DNA of 25,434 bases from Campylobacterota bacterium (GTDB taxonomy: Bacteria > Campylobacterota > Campylobacteria > Campylobacterales > Sulfurospirillaceae). The notes beneath the pieces are model-generated. The model did no database searches. It was not told the origin of the DNA and was given only the letters and a program-made list of their open reading frames with translations. Shown here piece by piece: positions 7,911 to 15,381 of the stretch. How positions within the stretch are numbered: the first letter of the stretch is position 1; each line of letters begins with the position of its first letter. The stretch spans positions 1 through 25,434 of the forward strand of contig RZYK01000007.1 of assembly GCA_009930355.1 (NCBI GenBank), written 5' to 3'. Position numbers and translations under genes: made by a program.

Positions 7911-9323
7911 GTGCTAAGCTCTCGTAAAATTTTGTTCGACCAGTTAACGCCTATTACCATTTTTGCAAAACTACAGCGTTATTTTGAAGGAGAACTCTCT
8001 TTTTTATTTGAAAGTGCCATCAACAATAATGATGGCAACTTCAGTTTTCTCTTTATTGGAGCACAAGAGCGTGTTATTCACCAAAAAGGACACAGTGTTC
8101 ATCTCGATGAAACAGGGCTTTCTCATGATTTAGGCGCTAACCCTTTTACCTTTCTCAAAGAGCGTTATGCCAAAATAGATAAAGTACGCTATCAACACTA
8201 TGCTAAGGAGTTAGGCATTGGATTTATTGATGGTTTTATTGGATACATTGGATACGATGCTGTTAAAATCTTTGAACCTCGTTTAAAATCACATATGGAT
8301 TATCTAAAAGATGAATTGCTAATTCCAGAAATTGATCTTATGCGCCCTAAACTTGTTTGTACCTTTTCACATAAATCCAATACATTAATACTAACAACTT
8401 TTGTGCCAGAAATTGCGCTTCAACTTGATGCTATTGAAAAAATGCTCAAAGAACCTCATGTGCATATTCCTATTCAAACAGCACAGGTCGATAAAACAAA
8501 AGGCAGCTTCACCTTTTCAAAAGAGCAATTTTTCACTATGGTAGAAAAATCAAAAGAGATGATTCGAAGTGGTGATGTCTTTCAGATTTTAATGTCTAAC
8601 CGTTTTACCCAATATGCTCATATTGATCGTTTAAGTTTTTACCGCATTTTACGTCAAAAAAATCCTTCCCCTTATATGTTTTATCTCTCTTATCCTGAGT
8701 TTGCTATCATTGGCAGCTCTCCTGAGGTTATGGTCGGGCTTAAGGAAGGTCATATTTTACTACGCCCTATTGCTGGAACACGTAAACGTGGCTCAACGTA
8801 TGAAAAAGATATAGCATACGAAGCTGAAATGCTTAGTGATGAAAAAGAGCGTGCAGAGCATTTAATGCTCATTGATTTGGGTCGTAATGATTTAGGGCGT
8901 GTTGCAAAAGTGGGGAGTGTCAAAGTTAAAGAGATGATGCGCGTGGAACGCTATTCACATGTGATGCATATGGTGAGTGATATTGAAGCAACTCTTGATA
9001 CTAAATACGATATGTTTGACCTTTTTGCGGCAACTTTTACGGCTGGAACTATGACAGGGACGCCTAAAATTCGTGCTATGGAACTTATCAGTGATTTTGA
9101 AGGTACTAAGCGTAGCTTTTACAGTGGTGCAGCTGGTTATTTTGGATTTGATGGGAATATGGACAGTTGTATTATGATTCGAACGGCTTATTTGGATCAT
9201 GAAAAAATTATCTTTCAAGCAGGAGCTGGCATCGTAGCAGACAGTAAACCAGAGCTTGAATACCTTGAAGTTACCAACAAATTAGGAGCCATGACGAGCT
9301 CTTTAGATGATTTAAGAGAATAA
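7911..9323 (+). CDS. trpE: Anthranilate synthase component I (TrpE-type chorismate enzyme)
   Basis: The enzyme uses chorismate and an amino group from ammonia or a glutaminase partner to make anthranilate, the first step of tryptophan synthesis. The 470 residues fit TrpE. An N-terminal FLFESA segment corresponds to the LLES tryptophan-feedback motif. The catalytic half shows GSSPEVMV, RPIAGTRKRG (about 285-294), DLGRNDLGRV, AGTMTGTPKIRAMELI and GAGIVADSKPELEYLEVTNK. PIAGT rather than PIKGT favours anthranilate synthase over aminodeoxychorismate synthase (PabB). The start is GTG 7911, one base after the SPOR gene. No TrpG/PabA partner or other trp gene is in the window. The next gene, aroE, acts upstream in the same chorismate pathway. 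Confidence 0.87.
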   Translation: MLSSRKILFDQLTPITIFAKLQRYFEGELSFLFESAINNNDGNFSFLFIGAQERVIHQKGHSVHLDETGLSHDLGANPFTFLKERYAKIDKVRYQHYAKELGIGFIDGFIGYIGYDAVKIFEPRLKSHMDYLKDELLIPEIDLMRPKLVCTFSHKSNTLILTTFVPEIALQLDAIEKMLKEPHVHIPIQTAQVDKTKGSFTFSKEQFFTMVEKSKEMIRSGDVFQILMSNRFTQYAHIDRLSFYRILRQKNPSPYMFYLSYPEFAIIGSSPEVMVGLKEGHILLRPIAGTRKRGSTYEKDIAYEAEMLSDEKERAEHLMLIDLGRNDLGRVAKVGSVKVKEMMRVERYSHVMHMVSDIEATLDTKYDMFDLFAATFTAGTMTGTPKIRAMELISDFEGTKRSFYSGAAGYFGFDGNMDSCIMIRTAYLDHEKIIFQAGAGIVADSKPELEYLEVTNKLGAMTSSLDDLRE

Positions 9324-9329
9324 AATACT

Positions 9330-10121
9330 ATGTTACTTTTTAGTATTTTTGGTTATCCCGTAGCACATTCCATTTCTCCTCGCCTTCACAATAGCGTTAT
9401 CAATGCTCTCAAACTTGATGGTTGCTATATTAGAACACCTCTTATGCATGCTGAAACGCTGGTGCAAACATTTAAAACCTTACAACTTGAAGGTGCGAAT
9501 GTCACCGTTCCACATAAAGAGAGTGCGTTTGCCCAATGCGATGAAGTACGAGGCATTGCACAAAAAATTGGGGCAGTCAATACTTTGGTGCGTGAAGGAA
9601 ATCGTATCATTGGCTACAATACAGATGCTGAAGGTTTTTATGAAGCGATTAAAAGTTTTGGCTATATTCGAAATGCCCTTGTTTTAGGAGCAGGTGGAAC
9701 AGCTAAAGCCATTGCTACTATTTTAAAAGAGCATGCCATAGATGTAACAATTCTTAATCGCTCTGCCTCAAGGCTTGCTTTTTTTGAGACACAAGGGTTT
9801 ACATGTAAAACATGGGAAACGTTTGAAGAAGACAAATATGACCTTATTATTAATACCACATCTGCGGGTCTTAAAGATGAGGAGTACCCTTGCGATATCG
9901 CCCTTTTAAAAAATATTTTTCAAAATGCCAAATATGCTTTTGATGTTATCTACAACAAACCCACCCCTTTTTTAAAACTTGCTCAAGCTTATCATCTTAC
10001 ATGTAAAGATGGAAAAGAGATGCTTTTGTATCAAGGGGTACTTGCCTTTAACCTTTTCTTTTCGAATCATCATGATCTCAAAACCATCGAATCACTTATG
10101 CGTCCTGTCTTTGACCTTTAA
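9330..10121 (+). CDS. aroE: Shikimate dehydrogenase
   Basis: AroE is an NADPH-dependent enzyme that reduces 3-dehydroshikimate to shikimate in the route to chorismate. Its 263 residues are typical. Visible signatures are the shikimate-binding SISPRLHN near residue 14, the catalytic lysine in NVTVPHK (K63), GAVNT (N84), YNTDAEGF (D99), and the Rossmann GAGGTAKA loop (120-127) followed by LNRSASR. Six bases separate it from trpE. Two palindromes lie within it about 200 bases apart: a full TTTACATGTAAA, and a TTACATGTAA core. Both are read in a different frame from the other copies, giving TCK. Confidence 0.95.
   Translation: MLLFSIFGYPVAHSISPRLHNSVINALKLDGCYIRTPLMHAETLVQTFKTLQLEGANVTVPHKESAFAQCDEVRGIAQKIGAVNTLVREGNRIIGYNTDAEGFYEAIKSFGYIRNALVLGAGGTAKAIATILKEHAIDVTILNRSASRLAFFETQGFTCKTWETFEEDKYDLIINTTSAGLKDEEYPCDIALLKNIFQNAKYAFDVIYNKPTPFLKLAQAYHLTCKDGKEMLLYQGVLAFNLFFSNHHDLKTIESLMRPVFDL
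9798..9809. repeat. TTTACATGTAAA palindrome, copy 3 (in aroE)
   Basis: This is an exact 12-base copy. Flanking bases do not extend the dyad. It is read as FTCK, a different frame from the LHVK copies. Confidence 0.95.
9997..10006. repeat. TTACATGTAA core copy (in aroE)
   Basis: This is a 10-base perfect palindrome that misses the outer T but keeps the right-hand A, in the context CTTACATGTAAAG. It is read as LTCK and lies about 200 bases from copy 3. Confidence 0.8.
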
Positions 10122-10140
10122 CCCTTAAAAAGGAGTATTT

Positions 10141-11784
10141 ATGCAATTAGAGCACACATTGCAAAATCCTTGCGCTCATGATTATCAATTATTGATTAAA
10201 AATCTTTTCAACGCACCTATCTCTTACGAACCTCATCAAGAGATTGTCTACCGTTTAGACAAACGTTTTTCATATGAGGATTTTAAAAAACGCGTGCATC
10301 AACTAGCACATATGCTTAGCGCTATGGGGATTAAAAGAGGCGATACGGTGGCTGTTATGGATTATGATTCACACCGTTATTTGGAGTGCTATTTTGCTAT
10401 TCCTATGATAGGTGCTGTTTTACACACGATTAACATTCGACTTGCTCCAGAACAAATTCTTTATACCATTGACCAGGCAGAAGATAACTTCATCCTAGCC
10501 CATACCGATTTTATACCCCTTTTGGAGCAGATTAAAGGAAGGCTCGATATTGAGGGATTTATCCTTTTATGTGATGATGATATATTACCCCAAACATCTT
10601 TACATGTAAAAGGTGAATACGAAAATTTACTCGCTCAACAACCCACATTTTTCGACTTTCCTGACTTTGATGAAAATACACGAGCAACAACCTTTTACAC
10701 AACAGGAACCACAGGACTTCCCAAAGGGGTTTACTTTACCCATCGACAACTGGTTTTACATACATTAGGGGTACTCGCTACACTAGGAAGCGCTCCAAAG
10801 CAAGGCAGTTTTCACCAAAATGATGTCTACATGCCCATCACACCAATGTTTCATGTCCATGCATGGGGGCTACCTTACGTTGCAACGATGTTAGGGGTCA
10901 AGCAAGTTTACCCAGGACGATACATTCCAGATTTACTCTTAGAATTGATCGATAAAGAGCATGTAACCTTTTCACATTGTGTTCCTACCATTATGCATAT
11001 GCTTTTTAACTCTTCTAAAATCAATGAGGTTAATCTTCATGGTTGGAAAGTCATTATTGGAGGAGCCTCCTTACCTAAAGCAATGTGTCAAGAAGCTCTT
11101 AGAAGAGGGATTGATATGTTCACAGGATACGGAATGAGTGAAACCTGCCCTATTTTAAGTCTTGCACAACTCACCCCTCTCATGCTAGAGCTTGATGATG
11201 AGGCACAAAGTGAAATTCGTATTAAAACAGGTCGCGCCATGGGACTGGTTGAAATGCATGTAGTAGATGATCAAATGCAACCACTCCCACACGATGGAAA
11301 AAGTACTGGAGAAATTGTGGTGCGTGCACCATGGCTTACAGGAGGCTATTTCAAAGACCAAAAAAATTCAGAACTCCTATGGGCTGGAGGCTACTTACAC
11401 ACGGGAGATGTGGCACACATTGATGCAAAAGGCTATGTTAAAATTACCGATAGAGTGAAAGATATTATCAAAGTAGGTGGAGAATGGGTCTCTTCATTGG
11501 AACTTGAAGATATTCTTCACCAACATACCAGTGTCAAAGAAGTAGCGGTGATTGGAATTGAAGATGAAAAATGGGGTGAACGCCCCCTCGCCCTAATTCT
11601 TCTTGATGCAGAAAAACCTAGTAGCGAAAAAGAGTTACTTTTACACGCCAAAGAATTCATTAAAAAAGGAATTATGGCAAGAGAAAGTATGCTTTTAAAA
11701 ATTATGTTCGTTGAAGATATTGATAAAACAAGCGTGGGAAAAATTGATAAGAAAGCTTTACGCAAAAAATATACTTCCCGCTAA
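10141..11784 (+). CDS. AMP-forming acyl-CoA ligase (medium/long-chain fatty acid type)
   Basis: This is a 547-residue member of the ANL superfamily, activating a carboxylic acid through an acyl-adenylate to its CoA thioester. Signatures in order are the phosphate-binding loop YTTGTTGLPKG (about 184-196), the A5 motif GYGMSETCP, YLHTGDVAHID with the conserved Asp, the hinge region ITDRVKDIIKVGGEWVSS, and the C-terminal lysine motif KTSVGKIDKKALR. The overall sequence resembles AlkK-type medium-chain fatty acid ligases, but the substrate cannot be read from sequence. AAGGAG sits six bases before ATG 10141, 19 bases after aroE. It carries one TTTACATGTAAA (LHVK) and ends at the hairpin 11783-11810. 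It is the last gene of the plus-strand block. Confidence 0.9.
   Translation: MQLEHTLQNPCAHDYQLLIKNLFNAPISYEPHQEIVYRLDKRFSYEDFKKRVHQLAHMLSAMGIKRGDTVAVMDYDSHRYLECYFAIPMIGAVLHTINIRLAPEQILYTIDQAEDNFILAHTDFIPLLEQIKGRLDIEGFILLCDDDILPQTSLHVKGEYENLLAQQPTFFDFPDFDENTRATTFYTTGTTGLPKGVYFTHRQLVLHTLGVLATLGSAPKQGSFHQNDVYMPITPMFHVHAWGLPYVATMLGVKQVYPGRYIPDLLLELIDKEHVTFSHCVPTIMHMLFNSSKINEVNLHGWKVIIGGASLPKAMCQEALRRGIDMFTGYGMSETCPILSLAQLTPLMLELDDEAQSEIRIKTGRAMGLVEMHVVDDQMQPLPHDGKSTGEIVVRAPWLTGGYFKDQKNSELLWAGGYLHTGDVAHIDAKGYVKITDRVKDIIKVGGEWVSSLELEDILHQHTSVKEVAVIGIEDEKWGERPLALILLDAEKPSSEKELLLHAKEFIKKGIMARESMLLKIMFVEDIDKTSVGKIDKKALRKKYTSR
10599..10610. repeat. TTTACATGTAAA palindrome, copy 4 (in the acyl-CoA ligase gene)
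   Basis: This is an exact 12-base copy, read in frame as LHVK. The dyad is not extended by the flanks. Confidence 0.95.
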
Positions 11785-11810
11785 GAGAGCTTTACATGTA
11801 AAGCCCTCTT
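11783..11810. terminator. Hairpin between convergent genes, built around the palindrome
   Basis: This 28-base inverted repeat has one A/C mismatch in each half and begins inside the stop codon of the acyl-CoA ligase gene. Arms of AAGAG then GC flank TTTACATGTAAA. It fills most of the 37-base gap between two converging genes, the place for a bidirectional terminator. No long T-run follows on either strand, so termination is inferred from position and symmetry rather than from a classic signal. Confidence 0.5.
11791..11802. repeat. TTTACATGTAAA palindrome, copy 5 (intergenic hairpin)
   Basis: This exact 12-base copy forms the centre of the hairpin at 11783-11810, with a 16-base uninterrupted dyad (11789-11804). 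It is the only intergenic copy not in a leader region. Confidence 0.95.
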
Positions 11811-11821
11811 GAGATTAAAAA

Positions 11822-13603
11822 TCAAACAGCTTTGTATTGTAAAAAAAGTCGTTCCAGCTCTTCAGCTGGCATAGGTTTTCCAAACAAATAACCTTGAAAT
11901 AAGTGACACCCATTTTCCTCCAAAAATGCAAATTGTTCTTTATTCTCAACACCTTCAGCAATCACATCCAAATCAAAGTTATTTGCCATTTCAATGATGG
12001 TTTTAACAATCATCGCATCATTATTGTCGTTATAAATATCCCGAACGAATGATTGGTCAATTTTAATTTCATCTAAAGGTAAACGTTTTAGATACGCTAA
12101 AGAGGAGTATCCTGTTCCAAAATCATCCAATGCAAAACTAAGCCCAACCGCGCGTAAAGCTTCAATTTTAGAAATTGTTTCTCTCATATTTTCAACAATT
12201 AAACTCTCCGTTAACTCTAGCCTTACATACGATGCCAAAAGGTTACTCTGTTTTAACACATCTATCACGCTATCACAAAAATTGCTTTCTTGAAACTGTT
12301 TTACACTAACATTAATTGAGAGATGTTTTAAAGATTTGGGATACTGCTGCATCCATGCTGCCATTTGAGTACAGGCTTGATGCATAATCCAATTTCCTAA
12401 AGGAATAATAAGCCCCGTCTCTTCTGCCACAGGAATAAAAGCATTCGGTGGAATTAGGCCTTTTTGAGGATGGTTCCATCGCACTAATGCCTCAACACCT
12501 ATAATTTTCCCTTCCAAATTCACCTGCGGTTGATAAAAAAGTGTCATCTCTTCTTTGCTAATGGCTCTTCTTAGCTCAGCTTCCATAGTCATTTTATGCT
12601 CAATATTTGCTTGCATTGCTGGATCATAAAAACAGATACGATTACGCCCTAAATGCTTTGCTTGATACATCGCAATATCCGCTTGCTTAAAAAGAGTCTC
12701 TTTATTATGACATTCTCCATGAAAAAGAACTATTCCAATACTAGAAGAGCAGGTATGTTCATAGCCTAAAAGCATATAAGGCTGATTGATCAAATGTTTG
12801 ATGCGAAGTGCACAATTTTGTGTTGCAAGCAAAGCAGATGGTTCATCATCTCCTACATTTTCCATTAAAACAGCAAACTCATCCCCACCGATACGTCCTA
12901 AAGTATCGTTTTCTTTTAGAACACTAGAAATTCGATCAGAAACTTGTTTAAGTAATTCATCCCCTAAGTGATGCCCTTTGGTATCATTAAGAGCTTTAAA
13001 ATTATCCAAATCAATCATTAACAGTGCACCATAAGAGTGTTCTCGTTGAGTAATTACAATTGCATGCATCAAGCGCTCATGAAAAAGCTGACGATTAGGG
13101 AGGTGGGTTAAGGTATCATAAAATGCAAGAGTATGTATTTTAGACTCAGCCCATTTACGCTCAGAAATATCTTTTCCAAAAATGACAAAGTAAGGTTCAT
13201 GATTAAAAAGCACATATTCCAAAACGAACTCTATAAAAACATTCCCCTCACTATTATTCATTGTAGTTTCAATAATAGAACGCGCATCTTTTTCTCTATG
13301 ATTTTCTAAGGCACGCATTTTATCCATCACTTCAAAAGGAAGCCATTGAGAAATATCACTCCCCACTAAACTCTCTCTAGAAGCTTCAAAAATCGAGCAT
13401 ACGGTTGCATTCAAATCTACAATAGTGCGATTTTTCGCTTCGACCAATACAATCAACTCACGTGATCGATCCAAAAGGGCATGGAAGCGTTCTAATTCAA
13501 GTATTCGATCTTGCAATTGAGGATAATAGCTTTTGCGAACCGAACTCTCGCCCAATCCAATAATCTTTTGGCGAATATCCTCTTCTTGATCAAAGGGCTC
13601 CAT
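11822..13603 (-). CDS. PAS-GGDEF-EAL cyclic di-GMP signalling protein
   Basis: This is a 593-residue soluble sensor. An N-terminal segment (RQKIIGLGESSVRKSYYPQL) and coiled stretch lead into a PAS domain (about 38-150), then GGDEF with intact GGDEF at 239-243, then EAL with EALVRWNHP starting at 371, the ELTES segment and DDFGTGYSS. Both catalytic loops look complete, so it could both make and break cyclic di-GMP. The inhibitory-site position reads KEND rather than RxxD. ATG 13603 is chosen because GAGGAG sits seven bases upstream. An in-frame ATG 21 bases earlier lacks a site. Its start overlaps the end of the iron alcohol dehydrogenase gene by 14 bases, so the two are translationally coupled. 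Confidence 0.91.
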   Translation of the reverse strand: MEPFDQEEDIRQKIIGLGESSVRKSYYPQLQDRILELERFHALLDRSRELIVLVEAKNRTIVDLNATVCSIFEASRESLVGSDISQWLPFEVMDKMRALENHREKDARSIIETTMNNSEGNVFIEFVLEYVLFNHEPYFVIFGKDISERKWAESKIHTLAFYDTLTHLPNRQLFHERLMHAIVITQREHSYGALLMIDLDNFKALNDTKGHHLGDELLKQVSDRISSVLKENDTLGRIGGDEFAVLMENVGDDEPSALLATQNCALRIKHLINQPYMLLGYEHTCSSSIGIVLFHGECHNKETLFKQADIAMYQAKHLGRNRICFYDPAMQANIEHKMTMEAELRRAISKEEMTLFYQPQVNLEGKIIGVEALVRWNHPQKGLIPPNAFIPVAEETGLIIPLGNWIMHQACTQMAAWMQQYPKSLKHLSINVSVKQFQESNFCDSVIDVLKQSNLLASYVRLELTESLIVENMRETISKIEALRAVGLSFALDDFGTGYSSLAYLKRLPLDEIKIDQSFVRDIYNDNNDAMIVKTIIEMANNFDLDVIAEGVENKEQFAFLEENGCHLFQGYLFGKPMPAEELERLFLQYKAV

Positions 13604-14744
13604 GTAATATCTCCTCGATATCAAATTGACTTGGCATCTTTGGATTTGTCACAATACAGGCATCTTTGAGCGCCATAGCTGCTAAATGAGGGATGACCTC
13701 ATTAGTAACACCCAAAGTACCCAAATTCTGATTTAAATCTAAAGAACTTTTAAATGCTCTTATGTGGGAGATAAATGCTTCCTTAGAAGGATAAAACTGC
13801 ATTTGCATAGCATGTGCGATGCGCCAATAACGCTCTTTTGATGCATCAAAATTATATTCAACAGCATGATCCAATAAGATAGCATTACACAAACCATGAG
13901 GTAAATCCAACCATCCGCCCAAAGAGTGTGCCATGGCATGGACAACACCTAAAGAAGCATTGGAGAAGGCAAGCCCTGCGAGTAAACTTGCCATCATAAC
14001 TGATGCACGAGACTCTATTTCATAAGGTTTTTTGATAATGTGAGGAAGAGCATGTGTTAAAAGAGAAATAGCCTCTAGTGCATATAAATCCGTAATCCCT
14101 GAATTTGCATTGCTCACATACGCTTCAAATGCATGGGTGAGAGCATCTAGTCCTGTATAAATACTTAATTCTTTATCCATACTCAATGTCGTTTCAGGAT
14201 CAATCAAAGAAACGTCTGGAACGATAGATTTGCTTACAATCGCAATTTTTATATGCCGTGTGGTATCGTTAATAATAGCAAATTGAGAGACATCAGCAGA
14301 ACTACCTGCTGTAGTTGGAATGCAAATAAGAGGAGGGAGAGGATAACGTATTTTATCAACCCCCTCATACTCTAAAATAGAACCACCATTAGCAACCACA
14401 ATACCAATACCTTTAGCACAATCCATAGGACTTCCGCCACCTACCGTAACAATACCATCACATTGATGCTCTCTATAAAAACGTACCCCTTCTTCCACAT
14501 TACTCTCTCTTGGGTTAGGCACAACATTATCAAAAATAGTATAGTTTATTTTCTCTTGTTCAAGCGAATTGGTAACATCTTTGAGCCATCCTGCATTGGC
14601 GACCCCTTTATCCGTCACCACCAAAACATGTTTCGCACCCAAATTCTTAGCATATTTTCCTGCCATTTTTCGTGCTTCTAAACCAAAGACAAACTCGGGA
14701 GCAACGCATTTTCGTAAAGATAACTCTATTTTTCCAATTTTCAT
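13590..14744 (-). CDS. Iron-containing alcohol dehydrogenase, ErcA-like
   Basis: This 384-residue group III (Fe-dependent) NAD(P)-linked alcohol dehydrogenase interconverts a primary alcohol and an aldehyde in the cytoplasm. Visible parts are the nucleotide-binding GGGSPMDCAKG, PTTAGSSADVS, and the metal-ligand set in GLDALTHAFEAYVS and VVHAMAHSLGGWLDLPHG. The opening RKCVAPEFVFGLEARKMAG matches the ErcA subgroup, associated with regulation of ethanol oxidation in Pseudomonas. GGGGAGG lies four bases before ATG 14744. Overlap with the following PAS-GGDEF-EAL gene suggests it may sense or tune signalling rather than serve only catabolism. Substrate and direction are not readable from sequence. 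Confidence 0.9.
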   Translation of the reverse strand: MKIGKIELSLRKCVAPEFVFGLEARKMAGKYAKNLGAKHVLVVTDKGVANAGWLKDVTNSLEQEKINYTIFDNVVPNPRESNVEEGVRFYREHQCDGIVTVGGGSPMDCAKGIGIVVANGGSILEYEGVDKIRYPLPPLICIPTTAGSSADVSQFAIINDTTRHIKIAIVSKSIVPDVSLIDPETTLSMDKELSIYTGLDALTHAFEAYVSNANSGITDLYALEAISLLTHALPHIIKKPYEIESRASVMMASLLAGLAFSNASLGVVHAMAHSLGGWLDLPHGLCNAILLDHAVEYNFDASKERYWRIAHAMQMQFYPSKEAFISHIRAFKSSLDLNQNLGTLGVTNEVIPHLAAMALKDACIVTNPKMPSQFDIEEILHGAL

Positions 14745-14756
14745 ATGCCTCCCCTT

Positions 14757-14802
14757 TAGAACGAGCTATGTTCTATGCTAACACAAGGAAACTTAATTGT
14801 AA
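14757..14802 (-). promoter_or_regulatory. Putative promoter and inverted repeat upstream of the iron alcohol dehydrogenase
   Basis: On the minus strand, TTTACA, 17 bases, then TAGCAT (14780-14775) form a possible -35/-10 pair. An inverted repeat TAGAAC-N7-GTTCTA (14757-14775) abuts the -10 and covers the likely transcription start, as a repressor operator would. All of this is inferred from sequence. Confidence 0.4.
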
Positions 14803-14811
14803 AGAAGCTTT

Positions 14812-15381
14812 TTACGTCTTTGTCCGTGATTCAAGCGCTTTTGAAAGTGAAAGCATATCGACATTTTCAAGATGCACCCCCGTAGGTACCCCTTGTGCAA
14901 TTTTCGTAAAATGAAGGGTATACGATTTTAGTTTATCTTCAATGTATAAAATCAATGCATCGCTCGCTAAAGAAGGAGTCAATGCAAAAATAATTTCTTG
15001 AATTCCCTCTTTTACAAGCACTTCAAGTTGTTCGATGGTTGATTCATCCAAATTTGAAAGCACAAAATATTTACCATCAAAAAGTTTATGCTCTTCTAAA
15101 ATAAAAATATCTTTTGCACTTTCCACCACACATAATTTTCTACCATCTCGTCTTTCATCCAAACAGATATCGCAAATTTCATGTTCACTGAGTGCGCCAC
15201 AACGCTCACATTTTCGAATATTTTTCACAGCACTTTCAATGGCATTAGAAAGTTTCATGGCAGAAAATGTATCATTTAAAACCAAATGATATGCAAAACG
15301 AAGGGCTGATTTTCGACCCACTGTCGGGAGTGTTTCAAAGGCCTCAACGAGCTTATTAAACTTTTCCAATCCTTGCATCAT
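14812..15381 (-). CDS. recR: Recombination mediator RecR
   Basis: RecR helps RecA load onto gapped DNA, normally as a ring clamp with RecO (and RecF where present). The 189 residues contain an N-terminal helix-hairpin-helix (LPTVGRKSALRFAYHL), a C4 zinc finger with C58, C61, C70 and C73, a Toprim domain starting LCVVESAKDIF, and the C-terminal TKIAQGVPTGVHLENVD segment. Three closely spaced ATGs are possible (15387, 15381, 15378). ATG 15381 is chosen because it overlaps the kinase stop as ATGA and has AAAGGG about eight bases upstream. It is the last gene of a regulator-kinase-recR operon, an unusual setting for recR. Confidence 0.93.
   Translation of the reverse strand: MMQGLEKFNKLVEAFETLPTVGRKSALRFAYHLVLNDTFSAMKLSNAIESAVKNIRKCERCGALSEHEICDICLDERRDGRKLCVVESAKDIFILEEHKLFDGKYFVLSNLDESTIEQLEVLVKEGIQEIIFALTPSLASDALILYIEDKLKSYTLHFTKIAQGVPTGVHLENVDMLSLSKALESRTKT

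Noticed and set aside
8955..8964. TCACATGTGA palindrome in trpE
   Set aside because: It shares only the ACATGT centre with the dispersed word, and its outer bases differ. A single such 10-base palindrome is not surprising, so it was not counted as a copy.
14624..14633. AAACATGTTT palindrome in the alcohol dehydrogenase gene
   Set aside because: It has the same ACATGT centre but different arms, so it was not counted as a copy of TTTACATGTAAA.
14799..14815. Short near-palindrome GTAAAGAAGCTTTTTAC after recR as a terminator
   Set aside because: The stem is AT-rich with almost no loop and overlaps the recR end. It is too weak to call a terminator.
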